Assembly: GCA_028386065.3 (NCBI GenBank)
Contig: JAKUCV010001444.1
Span: forward strand, 1-64,000
Direction of reading: 5' to 3'
Source: Turnera subulata
Lineage: Eukaryota; Streptophyta; Magnoliopsida; Malpighiales; Passifloraceae
Length of the DNA stretch: 64,000 nucleotides
Shown here: positions 1 through 11,583 of the stretch, one piece after another
Numbering within the stretch: position 1 is the first letter of the stretch
Layout: each line of letters begins with the position of its first letter
Notes under the pieces: generated by a model
Database searches by the model: none
Told to the model about the DNA's origin: nothing
The model's input: the letters and a program-made list of their open reading frames with translations, nothing else
Made by a program: the position numbers and the translations under genes

Positions 1-637
1 GGAAGATAAAATTGGTAATAAAAACTAATAAGTAATCTTTTGGTCATGGCTTTGATGTGATTAAGTGAGATTCCTTGACGTATTGGTTGTGTTAGATTCC
101 TTGATGCGTTATTTGATTTAGATTCCTCTGTTGTGTTGTGTGTGTTGTTTCATCTGTTTGATGGTTGTTTTACTTCGAAAGTATTATGGTTGAATATATC
201 ACTGTTTATCTTTCGACGGTGAGCGTTTCGGACTCACCCCTCGCCTGCGGGGTTTCATCCCGTAGGATGAGTTGTTGTAGTACAGGAACGTACCGGGCAA
301 GCTGAAACGTACCCTCGGACAGGACTCGGATCCATTAGTTGCATTGGGCTTTGCCTAGTTGTCATGTGAGTTAAGAGTCTTCCGCTGTGCATATTGTTAA
401 ATCTTCTGCTGTGTATATGTTGTATTTGGGCCATTGGGCCAGTTGGTTGTTGTTGATGTCCCCGGGGTTCGGGTGACGAGTCCTATGTTGGGCCGAAGGG
501 CTGGTTTACAGTTTTTGATATTGGGCCGTTGGCCAGTTTATTGTTCTATATGCAGTCCGTCGGGCTTTGTTGGGTTGGGTTGTCACAGTTCCGGCACGTG
601 TTTACTGTGTACGGTAAATACGGGTCGGGGCGCTTCA
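1..637 (-). mobile_element. Terminal part of a long LTR (Ty3/gypsy, Tekay/Del-like), cut by the window edge
   Basis: From about 200 to 637 this stretch is a diverged reverse-complement copy of the beginning of the complete LTR at 27418. Shared landmarks are the end sequence read on the minus strand (TGAAGCGCCCCGACCC here, TGAAACAGCCCGACCC there), the block around the pentamer GGTAAATAC, and the segment around GGATCC and GAGGGTACG. The LTR terminus falls at 637. No polypurine tract adjoins it on the right, so 638 onward looks like flanking DNA. Long LTRs starting TGWAACRSCCCG are typical of plant chromoviruses. The lineage is inferred, because no coding domain is visible. Confidence 0.6.
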
Positions 638-1063
638 GTTGGGATATTGTTTTGTTTGACAGTTCTTTACTTTCTTTTCTTTGTTTGGGGCACTACCTCT
701 TTTTCTTTTTTTCATGTCCTAATAATTTAGTAATTACTTCTACGCATTGTTAACAAATCTAAAATTATTTTTGAAAAATAAAACAACGCTGAATGAATAA
801 TGTTGTGATATAAACTATATAAATCCTGTGGCCACAGAGTTGGAGAAGGCGTCAAATGCTCTCTCTATTGTTTCCTATAGTATTGTGTTCATACTGAATA
901 AATGATTCATCCTAATAGTGTATATTCTTGTACTCTTATCTTTTTCTATGTTAATATAGATCCGTAATCATCTTAAAATAAATACAATGGCCAAAGTTCA
1001 TATTTGTATCCTTAATTTTTTTAAGATTTGAATTGCAGCAGGTCCTTATGAGTGCAATATTAA
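638..1063. other. AT-rich intergenic stretch, no gene seen
   Basis: There is no open frame with recognisable protein similarity and no clear repeat structure. It separates the LTR end from the dispersed repeat that follows. Confidence 0.6.
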
Positions 1064-1580
1064 TTCTTGTTTTTCGTGTTGGGTTGAACAGGTAAACGGA
1101 CTCCGATTCTTCAACCCAACCCAACTTATTTAATAATCGTGTTGTATCATGTCCAACTCGGGTTCGAGTTGACCTACAAGTTACCTATTAAATATAACAA
1201 GCCTAAAAATCAATTTGAAAATTTTCTATTTCGCACGGGTCGTTGTAGTTTTTAAGCATATCGGTATATAATTAAATTTTCTCATAGATTAAATAAAATT
1301 ATAAATGTAGAATCATGATGTAATAATATTTTAAAGTATTTATAGAATTATTTTTGGATAAATTTAATAAATCTAGCCTTAAATATTAAAAAATTCATAT
1401 ATTTAATCAGTAAAATATCTATATCTTAAATATAATCGAGTCATAAATAAGTAGTCATCAGGTGGGCGGGTGAATCCGTGACATTACCGTATTGTGTCGA
1501 GTCGACTCATTTAACTAAACAACCTATATACCTACTAATTTTTTGTCGGGTTGTCATACCAATACCCATTTTGTCGGTCT
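1064..1580 (-). repeat. Dispersed non-coding repeat A, inverted relative to 16293-16879
   Basis: Both ends match the reverse complement of the copy at 16293-16879: GGGTTGAACAGGTAAACGG near 1080, and GTCGGGTTGTC...CATTTTGTCGG near 1542-1578. Interiors are AT-rich and diverged. The family is built from repeated GACACGA/AACCCGACC-type words, as in widespread plant non-autonomous DNA elements. I cannot assign a superfamily. Confidence 0.6.
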
Positions 1581-2116
1581 ATCACTATCCCTCACCGGCC
1601 AAAAAAAAGAAAGAATATTTGACGAGAAATAACAGGAATGATTGATGTGCATGCACATGAATTATTTTTTTAACTTGTATACATTGGCACCCAATTCTAT
1701 GAAAGGGAAGATGACCAACCTACCTAGTAGGGGTTGTACAAGAGTAATTGCTATTTGGTTATTCATTACGACCCCATACAGTACAAGGAACGGTTTTGTG
1801 TTTTTTTTTTTTTTGGTGCAAAACGGTTTTGTGTTTTAGTGGTGACGTTAGAATGCCAAGAAGATTATAAACAGACACAAAAACACATAGAAATCAAAAA
1901 AAAAAAGAGAGAGAGAAAGGGCAGCAAGACATGGATGGGGGAAGAGTTTTTGCTTAAAAAATTTATAGAACTAGAAATTTACAATGAAAGCCATAAGGCT
2001 AGACGGCAGTAAAAGCAAGCAACGCCAAAGCTACTAGGGGCTACTACAAAGTTACACGGATACAACTTACGAGTTTTGCCACACTATTCCCAAGAAGATT
2101 CCCTTTTCTTGGGTTC
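1581..2116. other. Intergenic, includes the 3' flank of the 2117-4546 gene
   Basis: Homopolymer T and A runs occur at about 1800-1815 and 1896-1906. Nothing else is recognised. The minus-strand 3' untranslated region of the next gene should lie in the right half. Confidence 0.5.
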
Positions 2117-4546
2117 TTAAAAGCCAAGCCCAGCCGCGCCCACCCCGAGCGTAGCCGGCTCTAGCTTCCTGTTCTTCCAGAAACAGGGCTCCGGCGCGAG
2201 CTTAGCCGCCGATCTCATCGGCTCGGACTTGCAGCGTGTGAGCACCAACGGGTCGTAGGCCCTGCTCTTGCCTCCCGCCAACTTCTGTCCTATGATGGTA
2301 GACATGGACTCGGTGCCGGCTGCTCGAGCCGGCGGCCTAGCCGGGTACGAACAAGAAGAGCGATGGGGCTGTTGCAGCGAATTGGGAGCAGCCGGGGCGG
2401 GTGGTGGTAGTACTCCTGCCGGGGGTGGGGGTTTGAGGTCAATGCTATTCCTCTTCTTGGCGTCATCATCAGGACCGTTGGTTTTGGTTTTGTTGTTGAC
2501 CGGGGGTCGGGGTGGTGGTGGTGGTGGCGGCGGCCTTGAATGCTCGGGCAACCATCTGATGAAGTCGGTGCTACAGACCCAGGTCTCCTTGGATACCTCC
2601 ATCGACAGCTTGGGCTCACACATCATCAACATCAAACAATCTGGCAATATCGCTTCACTTTCTATCTTGTTTGACTTGGGACCTCCTTGCTCATTCGGGT
2701 ATTCGGTTCCGGATCCCTGCCACTCCCCATGACTGCCATTCCTCCCTTCCTCCTCTCCTTCTGCTTCTCCTCCTTCTTCAACCTCCAGTTGTTCCAGTGC
2801 TGGCCCCGTCTTCTCTTCGGTGTCTTCCTGTACCACTGGTGAAGCTAATAATTCTTGTTGTACTTGAGCGGGAGGCTCTGGTGGTTCGGGTCCGGGTTTG
2901 GGTTCTTGTCGCAAGCCAACTTGCTCTGTTCCTTGCTCCTCAACATTGATGGCCTTTTCAATAACATCATTACCTCCTCCAGTTAAAGCTTGAGCTTCTT
3001 CTTCTTCTTCTTCTTCTTCTAAACTAAGCTGCCCCTTCTTCTCTTCTTCATCATTTCCCTGATGACTATCTGAGCTGTGTGTGGCATCTAAAATATCTTC
3101 AATGGTTTCTTGGGTTTGCTCCTCTTCCTCTTCCTTGGCTACAGTATTATTAGTGCCTCCCTGCTGCACATCACCCATAAGGTCATCACCCGTATCACCT
3201 TCATCTTCATTATTTGCTCCAACATCTCGAATCTGTCGCTCCTCCTCGGTGGCTTCCAAAGTATCAAACTTTTCACCCATCAACTCTTCTTCATTGTGCT
3301 CCTCCGTCTGGGTTCCCTCATTTTGGGCGGCTGCTCCGCCCTCCTCTCCCTCATTCTCTTGGTCTTCTGGGACCGCTAATTCCCACGATTTGGTGCTGCT
3401 CACTTGCTCATGAGCTGCTATTTTCCCGTCGTGATCCTCTTGGTCGTCTTCTTCTTCTTCTGTTTCTTCTACTTCTACCGCTTTTTCTTCATCTTGAGCT
3501 TCAGGTTGTGCAACCCCTGGTGGATGCGGTGCTTCCGCCAAAAACTTGTTAGCAAGGGCAGCCATTTTGACGGGGTCAGATCTGCATCTCATCAACAACA
3601 AAGCGTTCTTTGGGGGAATACAAACGCTCACCCTTGCTTCGTCTTCATGGTCGGGACCCTCAATATTCACTGCTCCAAAGTTGTCGTCTTTGAATTCAAT
3701 CTCCTCGAAGACATGCCTCCTGTAGCTCCTCCTCCTCCCGTCATCACCACCCATTCCGTCGTTGTCTTTTTCCTCTCCGACCACCAACTCTATCTCCCTC
3801 CCTTTCCCTTCTCCCTCCTGCACCGCCACCAGCCACCGTGCAAACACTGCTCCACAAGAGCTGCTGTGCCCAGATCCCGCCGCCTTCTCTCCCTTGCCTT
3901 TCCCGCTCGCCAAACAGGAAGACCGGCAAGGTAGGAAGCAGTTAAATTCGGCGCCAAACGCCCTTATAGCTTCACAAATGGTCAAAGAAAAATGCACCCA
4001 TCTCTGGTTCCTGTGCGGCAACCCTTCCTGCTGCTGCTGCTGCGGATGATGATGATTACTGGACAGGTTATAGTCTCGGAGGTTGTTACTATTGCCTTGG
4101 TCCTCTTTGGTAACAACGTTGTTGGGGTGGTTGTTTTGGTCCACTCTTCTAAAACTTATCTCGCCTCTCCTCTTAGATCTTGCCCTGAGTTTCTTGCTTT
4201 GCTTCTTGGTCTTCACCCTTACCTGACCGATGCAAGTGACCTTTGGAGAGGAGGGTTCGGGGTTCTCGAAGGCGGCGACACCGCGTTTCTTGCCTTTGGC
4301 CGGGAACATGGGGGAGGCCTGCCCTCCTTTCATGCTGCCATTGCTTCTCAATCTTCTACTGAGGGAGTTTGATAGAGAGATTTGAGAGGGCTCTCTCCCT
4401 CTGCCAGGGCTGAGTATGGACTTGGAAGAGAGTTTCATGGAGGAAGAAGAGAGGCGTGAAGTGAAGCAAATAAAGAGCTCGTTGCTGCTGCTACTACCAG
4501 TATTGTTGCCGCTGTTGGTGCGATGTGGTCTGTCTGCTGTTTCCAT
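2117..4546 (-). CDS. Intronless plant protein of unknown function with RCRSDP/RCKSEP motifs
   Basis: This is an 809-residue open frame with a true ATG at 4546 and no intron needed. It looks complete. Visible parts: a basic, Ser/Arg-rich N-terminus (about 1-135) with KKQSKKLRARSKRRGE-type basic clusters; a Cys-containing segment around 190-250 (RWVHFSLTICEAIRAFGAEF); RCRSDPVKMAALANKFLAE near 318; a very acidic Glu-rich stretch (about 345-620); MLMMCEPKLSMEVSKETWVC near 645; a polyproline run; and a C-terminal YDPLVLTRCKSEPMRSAAKL near 765-800 followed by FWKNRKLE. The repeated [LM]xRC[RK]S[DE]P motif and the CEPKLSMEVSKETWVC block recur in an uncharacterised plant family. Some database entries give that family histone-methyltransferase-like names, but I see no SET domain or other catalytic signature. 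The basic clusters suggest a nuclear location (inference). The minus-strand leader is CT-rich. Confidence 0.85.
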   Translation of the reverse strand: METADRPHRTNSGNNTGSSSSNELFICFTSRLSSSSMKLSSKSILSPGRGREPSQISLSNSLSRRLRSNGSMKGGQASPMFPAKGKKRGVAAFENPEPSSPKVTCIGQVRVKTKKQSKKLRARSKRRGEISFRRVDQNNHPNNVVTKEDQGNSNNLRDYNLSSNHHHPQQQQQEGLPHRNQRWVHFSLTICEAIRAFGAEFNCFLPCRSSCLASGKGKGEKAAGSGHSSSCGAVFARWLVAVQEGEGKGREIELVVGEEKDNDGMGGDDGRRRSYRRHVFEEIEFKDDNFGAVNIEGPDHEDEARVSVCIPPKNALLLMRCRSDPVKMAALANKFLAEAPHPPGVAQPEAQDEEKAVEVEETEEEEDDQEDHDGKIAAHEQVSSTKSWELAVPEDQENEGEEGGAAAQNEGTQTEEHNEEELMGEKFDTLEATEEERQIRDVGANNEDEGDTGDDLMGDVQQGGTNNTVAKEEEEEQTQETIEDILDATHSSDSHQGNDEEEKKGQLSLEEEEEEEEAQALTGGGNDVIEKAINVEEQGTEQVGLRQEPKPGPEPPEPPAQVQQELLASPVVQEDTEEKTGPALEQLEVEEGGEAEGEEEGRNGSHGEWQGSGTEYPNEQGGPKSNKIESEAILPDCLMLMMCEPKLSMEVSKETWVCSTDFIRWLPEHSRPPPPPPPPRPPVNNKTKTNGPDDDAKKRNSIDLKPPPPAGVLPPPAPAAPNSLQQPHRSSCSYPARPPARAAGTESMSTIIGQKLAGGKSRAYDPLVLTRCKSEPMRSAAKLAPEPCFWKNRKLEPATLGVGAAGLGF

Positions 4547-5000
4547 TTTGTTCTTTTCTTTTTCTCTTCGTTTTTTCTTTGTTTTACTGCAGCTGCTGGT
4601 GGTATAATCCGTGGGTCATGGGTAAATAATGGAAAGAAACAGTAAGAGATATTTTTAATGGATTGTGGTGATTGAGCCAAGGGGCTGCTTAAGGGGAAGA
4701 TAACATCAATAATGGCCGTTGTCTTGTTTGGTTCTGGTTCTGGTTCTGGTGGGGGTAAATGGTTTGCAGATGGAGTACAGCAGGAGCAGAGGGATGAAGT
4801 GATGGAGAGAGAGAGAGAGAGGGAGGAAGTTAATTTTTCGTTTCTTTTTTTCTTTTTGGTTAGTTGATGAAGAGAAGAGAAGAGAAGAGGGGAACTGAAA
4901 TGAGTGGAAAAGAGGCTTAATGGAAGATAATACGAGATGTGCTGTTTGTCTTTAGCCAAATGTAACCTGGTAGGAGTTGTACGTACCACTACTACTAACT
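4547..5000 (-). promoter_or_regulatory. Presumed 5' leader and promoter-proximal region of the 2117-4546 gene
   Basis: On the minus strand this stretch is CT-rich, with a (CT)n run at about 4806-4826 and a CTCTT-type repeat at about 4868-4893. Pyrimidine-rich tracts of this kind are common in plant 5' leaders and core promoters. No convincing TATA box was fixed, so this is positional inference. Confidence 0.4.
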
Positions 5001-7197
5001 TGTTTATTTTAATCTAATGCACTAGTAGTGGTGTTTTTTTTAGTAAGGAGTAGGAGTAGGAGGACGTTGGACTAACTTTTTGACTGTTGCACATGTGCCG
5101 TTGCAATTATGGCCCTCTGCTCAACTACACACCACTTAGTAGTACCTGCTACTAGGGGTCAAAGAAAGGAAAAAAACCAGTACTTTCTTGAAAACATATT
5201 AATTAAGGGGCAGGCTCAATCAAACCAATGCATATACGATGTTGCAATATATATTACTCCTTTTTTCCAGTATGGTATGTAAGAGGATATACAGCACAGG
5301 ATATATGCCCTCCCTCAAGACAAAAGTGTATATATGTTGCATATGTGAAAATAAGGATTAAGGAGAGGAGAACTGGATATGAGGGCGCAAAAGTATGCAT
5401 GTCCACTCTAAGGGTAAAAAAGAGAAGAAAAAGGGGAAAAAAGGATGGGATGGGGAAGGGTTTGTAATTGGAATGGTGGTGGTGTGTATTGGGAATGCGG
5501 GAATTGGCTGGCTTTTCTTCACAGCCTTTAGGCCCAAAAACAAAAGGGGGATTAAAGATGGAGGGTGTTAAACGGAGCTAAAAGACAAAATGGCAGCCTT
5601 AGATGGAGCAGTGTATTAAGTTGCATAAAGATGAAAGATATGAGAGGGATTATGACTTCGATTTACCACCAGATTGGGAGCACATGGGGGGTGGGGGATC
5701 GATGGTGACGAGGAGAGGGGGTGTTGAAAGCGAAAGAGAAAACAGAGAGAAGAATCCAAGATTGCACGTGACCAGCCCCCTTCCCCCTCCATACATAATT
5801 CTGTAGATCAGATGAGTTGTATCGGTGGGCTCCTCACTCCATCGCCATCCGCTATCACGTGCACTTTGCATTCCCTCCTTTTCTTTTCTTTTCTTTTGAG
5901 AATGCCGCATCCCCTTCTTTTTTTTTCTTTTCTTTTCTTTCCATTCCTTTTCTTCATTTCATATAAGATCCTGTTTGTCCTAAATAAAATTTTGAGTGAG
6001 AAAAATTCAAGCCACTAGTGTAAACGAAGTAGTTTTTTTTGAACGTCGCATTTCACAACAACTAGGGGCATGTCCATATTATACACGTATTCTGTAGTGA
6101 CATATAAAAAAAATATTTATATAAAAAAGTATCAAAATATTTATGTAGAAACACTCCAATACTTAATGTTAAGAATTTTTTAAGACATTATCTCAGTACA
6201 AAATATTCCAAGAAATATCGTCTTAATACCATAGATAATGTTAAAGAAATGGTTGTAACACCATCCTCCCCATAGTATAGTTTCAATTTGTTTTCCTTCA
6301 CTCACTATCCACATCATGATATCACAGCAACACAAGGGCTTAAAATTTTTTTATTAGGTTAGTTCATCCTCAGTCTCTAAAGATTCACCAAGGGCATCTG
6401 TAAAATCTCAAATTTGGACACGTTATTTTAGTTGGGCTTTTATTTTTATTAGGAAGAAGTTTATTATATTTTTATTTGGCATATTAAAGTTTGGACTTTA
6501 TGTTTGTCATTTAAACAACTAGGCTTAATTTACAGGGGGTCCACGCTAGATAGCCCACCGGGAAAACGTTTTTTGCTGACCAATTTGGTCAAGTTTTTTC
6601 CACAAAAATATGAATAAAAGCTTCCTTTTGTGAGAAAAGTTGAAAATGGGAAATGTTGGATAATTGGAGTTGAATTAGAGTTGATTGATATTAATTGGAG
6701 GTAATTAGGTTGATTACTAATCAGTCTGGAATTTCAGCCTATAAATAAGTAGAGGAGTGACTCGTTTAGAAGAATCAGACCGAAATTAGGAGAATTAGGC
6801 ATTAAAAATGATAAAAATAAGGCGTTCAGAAACAGGACCAGGTTGTCATCTTTGACAAGACCACCATGTATGGGCAGTCCTACAAACAAGACCATTAGGA
6901 GTTGGCGGTCAACAAGATAAGATCGTCAGCACTTGGCGGTCATCTCTTCATGAAACATAGAAAATCTATCATTTTGGTCACTCTGAGCCACAATTGTTAG
7001 AATTTTTATCCAATCCTGACCCTTGACGAGGTCTACATTCTCTGCACCCCTCCCACTATAAATAAAATCCCCCTCTTCACTTCAAGGGGCAAAGAATTCT
7101 CCCCAAGAGACCTGAAATAAGCTTGAAACTTGGAGAAATTTTAATTTTTCCCCCTTTCAATTTCTATTTTTATTATTGTTATCAATTTTCACATGGT
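5001..7197. other. Intergenic region with low-complexity DNA and possible LTR debris
   Basis: A (TTTTC)n-type pyrimidine tract lies at about 5877-5945 and AT-rich DNA at 6040-6500. From about 6640 to 7130 there are two TATA-like motifs (CCTATAAATAAG near 6740, ACTATAAATAAAA near 7051) and GC-richer sequence reminiscent of a degraded retroelement LTR. No terminal repeats or coding domains were found to prove that. No credible gene is seen. Confidence 0.4.
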
Positions 7198-7500
7198 GTT
7201 TTGTATTTGGGTTTTTTGGGCCCCCATGTTTAGTGGTTTGGCCAATTATATATCCCGATATTTTTTTTAGCCGAGCATATATCCCGACTTTGCATGGGCA
7301 GGCCAAACGTGATCCCCTGGTCAGGTACCTGCTGACGTGACGGGCTGCCGGAATTTCAGATTGGGGAGGTATTCCAAAACGACGTCGTCTCGCGCCAAAA
7401 TGACGTCGTTTTAAAGGGTTGGATTGACACATCAGATCCATGTGTTCATGTGAGCCCCACATGCCACCAACCTAGGTATTGTTGACCCAACCGCCTAAAT
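7198..7500 (-). repeat. Dispersed repeat B, inverted relative to 15938-16225
   Basis: The reverse complement matches 15938-16225 closely. It includes the CCAACCCTTTAAAACGACGTC word, CACGTCAGCAGGTACCTGAC, ACCAGGGGATCACGTTTGGC, CCTGCCCATGCAAAGTCGGG and a GGGCCCAAAAAACCCAAA end. This copy has a 21-bp in-frame extra segment bounded by duplicated ACGACGTC. An open frame on the minus strand (7157-7462) has a peptide core shared with the frame in the other copy. The element class is unknown. Confidence 0.7.
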
Positions 7501-9058
7501 CCACCCGAAACACGATAGATACCACCTAAAACCCATCCGAAACCCAACCCACAACCATGTTGAGTTTTGTAAAAAAAATATTTAATTTCTTAAGCATTAA
7601 TATTATTTCCAAACAAAATAATTTAAACATTAAATATAACAAAAAAATAAAGCAAGTTCCACTGACCAGATTTTTTTTTTTTTACAATTTTTTTTATTCT
7701 AACATAATAAAATCAGTGCAGAAATCCACATTTAAGACAAAAAAAGATAAGCACAATTTGTCATCCAAATTGAAATAAAATAACAACCAGAGTATTGAAT
7801 ACAAAGATGAGGAATCCAATTATTATCATCATCAGCATTGTCACTGTCAAAATCCTTTGATAAAAAACAAGGAACCAAAGACAACATAATTTGAAGGTAA
7901 GAAAAATGGAAAAAAAGGAAAAGCAAAAGGAGGGAGAGAGGAAGCTGTAATTGGAGAAATAAGGGTTTTTCTTTTTTTCTGTAACAAGCAACCTCAGCCT
8001 CGTTGGGGAAGAAGCCCAAAACCCCAACATCAAAATCTCATATTCCTTTCACCTATCCCAATCGAATCCAAGGTTAGGGCACCCACAATCTCCAATAATC
8101 AAGGACGACAACGACCAGCCTTGTGGAGGAGGAGAGGAAGGAGTCACGACTGGTTATTGCAGTATGGCGGCGGCGTCGCACGCAGTAGCAACTGCTGTCG
8201 GCGGCGAATTGCTGGGTATGGATGCAGTCAAGGTTTGAGGGCGGCAATCTTCGTAGTGTCGCACGATTTTCGCAATGTTAGAAGGCTTCGTGGTCGCGGC
8301 TGCAGGCTTTAAGCTCCTATGGGAGTAATCCTTTCCACTGTGGCGGAGACTGCAAGGAAAGAAGAAGAAGAAGAAAGGAAGAAATTGGAGAGAGAGATGG
8401 TGTTGAATAGCAATCTGGGTCTTCATCCCCATTACAGTTGACCATTCTTCTGCTTTCTTTTGTATTCTTTTTCAATAGATTGGATTGTAAACAGTTTTTT
8501 TTTCCTGGATTTGGATTTCTTGTTTCAATCAGTGTTTGTTTGGAAGAGATGAAACTAAATGTAATCTTGCCCCTGGGAGTTATTTTTAGGGTAACGTGTA
8601 ATACCTATTACTGCAGGAATGGGAAAATTATTTTTTTTAAAATAGAACTCTAAAACAGTGTTGATTCTTAAAAAAAAAAAAACACGTTTGTTTTTCCTTT
8701 TAAAATAGTTACAGAATTAATTTATCAAATAAAATAGAACTTAAGTGAGAATTTTATGCCACCTTATAAATATTATTTTTTAAATTTAATTCTACCACCG
8801 GATAATGATTATAAAAATAAATATATATTTATAAAATAAATATATATTTTTTAATTTTTTTTTGTGTTTTGAAGGTTGAGAGTTTAAATAGGAACTTTTA
8901 GAAATTAGTATTTGGAAAAAAATAAAATTTACAAATAATAAATCAAACATAATAAGGTGTATTTATTTAAATCCAAGTAATTTTTTTAAAATTAAGATTT
9001 ACTTATTTTTAATATTTTTAAAAATAAAATTTGATTAAAAGAAAGAAAAATAATTAAA
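7501..9058. other. AT-rich intergenic DNA, no gene supported
   Basis: Small open frames occur on both strands, for example around 8121-8432 opposite each other. None has recognisable domains or clear splice structure. The interval 7900-8330 is less AT-rich and might be decayed gene or transposon sequence. 8700-9058 is very AT-rich. Confidence 0.4.
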
Positions 9059-9588
9059 TAAATAATCAAAGAAGCCTTCATCTTCTCCAAGTTTGATCTC
9101 AAAGCAGGTTTTTGGCAGCTTGGTATCCATCCAAAAGATCGTCCCAAAACAGCCTTCTGTATTCCGGATGCTCAGTATCAATGGACAGTCATGCCATTTG
9201 GTTTGAAAGTAGCTCCATCTCTTTTTCAGAAAGCAATGACAAGAATATTTGCACCAATACTCCACAGTACTTTGGTGTATATTAATGATATCCTTCTCTT
9301 TTCAAAAGATGAGGAATCCCACCGAGCATTATTGGAAGACTTTCAAGCTATTGTCCAAAAATATGGCATCATGCTGTCGAAAAAGAAAAGCTTTATTGGC
9401 CAACCTCAAGTAGATTTTCTTGGCATGAAAATCTCCTCAGGCCATTACAGTCCGAGACCACATATTGCACAAGAATTGCTCACTTTTCCAGATGAACACC
9501 TGTCCCCTAAAGAAGTCCAACAGTTTCTTGGCATTGTCAATTATCTTTGCAATTTTATCCCAAAGGTAGCCACCCACACTTCGGCCTT
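9059..9588 (+). pseudogene. Caulimovirid reverse transcriptase fragment (first, truncated copy)
   Basis: It covers the central RT palm region and is about 97% identical at nucleotide level to 13448-13970 by my manual count (14 differences in about 520 bases). The catalytic YIDD box of the second copy reads YIND here, replacing a catalytic Asp, so this copy cannot be active. The RT match ends at 9588. The reading frame then runs without a break into movement-protein sequence. It lacks the RT N-terminus and RNase H. Confidence 0.88.
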
Positions 9589-11583
9589 ACCAGTTACAGC
9601 GAGGCTCTCGCTGTTGGATACACGATACCTAAATTATGAGCATGCTGTGATCGGAACAGTATTGACTACTTTAAATTCCAGAAGTATTGTGCTCATGTTC
9701 TTCCCGAACTTCAATATGTCTTTACTGGATGAAAACCTACCATGAGCCCTGAAGATTCAGCTCCAACTATATGGTGCTAAACAAACTTCTTCCTCCATCG
9801 CTGCAACCCTGTATCATCAGATAGTATATCGTCTGCAAGACCATGCTATCAACCTCAGTTTTTCAGGAGTTTCGACAGATCCCTTGTTTATCTATACTGA
9901 TACTGAATCTGTCCCAACTATTGTCCAACCGCCACGGCAGCTTCCTCGAGAAGAAATGGAAAAGCTAATCCCACGGGAATGGCTTACTAATTATGAAAAG
10001 CTACAACGAAATGAGCAACCAGTGCAATTTCTTGAGCCTTCCTTCCAGAAGCAATTAGATGGAACTGTGAAGAAGACATATGGAAAATCTGAGTCATCTT
10101 CTTCCTCCGCCTCTTTCTATCATTCCTGTATGATAGTTCCAGTTCCTACTCCTAAAGAAAAGAAAGTTCCAGTGGCATATTTCCACCCTGATGGATCACA
10201 CGTCTATGCATCCCATGTCAATGGCCACTTTGTTTGGGATATAGACCCAACCATGTGTGAACCAGGTTGCAATTGTGATGCATTATCTGATGTGGACTTG
10301 GAAACAGTCCCCCTAGTTACTCTAAAGCCCAGGAGAAGTTATCCTACCCCTTGTCGCCAACTGAGGCACAAAAGACCTGGACCAGATGATCCCGATGCTC
10401 CATGGATCGGTCCTTGTCAACTCAGTCCTCCACCACCTCTCCCAGTCTATGCAAAAGCATTAGACTTGTTGGCCCGAGAAGGTTATTCTTCTTGTAAATT
10501 TGAGGCACAACCAAAAAAGGAGTCCTCACTTCCACTTCAGACTTGTATAATGTTTTCTGAAGCAGAATTTCCTCCCCTCACTCCATCCACGGATCCATCC
10601 ACCAAAATATCATCTAGACCTTTTGTGACTCCCCCACAAATGGTCCAACCTGATGGACATCGGCCTTCCCTTTCTCAGGTTGAACAGGTCCTTAACTGGC
10701 AATCTCAAGCCTCCAAGGCTCATCATCATCAGTCCAAAGAAATTTCTAAAAAACTCTCTCAAGTGGTTCAGATCACATCTTGCACAGAGCAAAAAGTTGA
10801 TGCCATTGTAGCTGATTTGCTGGCTACAGAAAAACGGCTCAATTTAAAGATTTTAACCCTTGAAGCAGAACTCAAAGAAATCAATCGCACCAGAAGATTG
10901 ATTCATGATCCAGAACGAAGTCATAAGGATGCTGAATTGAAACGACTCCGGGCAGATCTGGATGATTTTGTTAAAATTCGCCAAAGAGAAGTTGAGCGAG
11001 CTCAACAACGGGAGATTGAGCGACAAAAAAAAAAAAAGTCATCGCCAATCCAACCCTCACCTTCACCTTTTTTCACACCCCCACAATATCAATCTCAACC
11101 GACACCTTCCCAGTTCCCTTTCTTTGATCCATTACAACCCCACCAGCCCCATGTACCTCCCTTTCCTCCTCTAGTTTTTGGAACAATTCCTCCGTCTCAC
11201 ACTGCAACTTTTGGGGTTAAAACCTCATCAAGGATTTATTCCTCATCTGAAAGTTCTGAGGAACACAGTTCAGAATCTCTTTCTTCTAAACAAGCAGGAA
11301 AACGACATATGTCACAGTATGCTATTTCTGCCACAACATCACCCACGCTGGAACACATGTCAGGACAGGACTCTCAATCCTCTGAAGATTCAGAAGAAGC
11401 TTCTGAAGTTTGGTCCTCTGAAGAAGAACAGACTGATATTACTCAACTCTGTATGGCCACGGCAGCTACATCATCCACTCAACCTCATGTTGAGGAAGTT
11501 CTAAATGATCCTCCAGGATATGGTCAAGCTCAGGATACGGCTCAATCTATCAGGGCCACACACAGACTTCTGCGGACACTCCA
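9589..11583 (+). pseudogene. Caulimovirid movement-protein region plus coiled-coil segment (decayed)
   Basis: The first part (to about 9890) resembles the core of 30K-type movement proteins: a hydrophobic strand ending FPNFNMSLLDENLP, followed by an LQLYGAK block. A TGA stop interrupts it at 9743-9745. The same frame then stays open to 11743. It includes a Cys-containing CEPGCNCD motif near 10258, a Pro-rich linker, a heptad-like segment about 10690-11030 rich in Leu/Glu/Arg (predicted coiled coil), and a Ser/Glu-rich region before the coat protein. The N-terminal part of the movement protein is missing because of the RT junction. The frame overlaps the coat-protein ATG by 160 bases in a different phase. 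I read that as a frameshift in an ancestral polyprotein. Confidence 0.78.

Noticed and set aside
2268..3934. Several plus-strand open frames opposite the 2117-4546 gene
   Set aside because: They are antisense shadows of the low-complexity, GC-rich coding strand (poly-Leu and poly-Ser runs opposite the Glu-rich region).
2117..4546. Histone methyltransferase label for the 809-residue protein
   Set aside because: No SET or other catalytic motif is visible; such names probably come from matches to low-complexity acidic sequence.
7732..8432. Overlapping open frames on both strands
   Set aside because: No recognisable domain, no consistent splice signals and low-complexity content. A decayed gene or transposon cannot be excluded.
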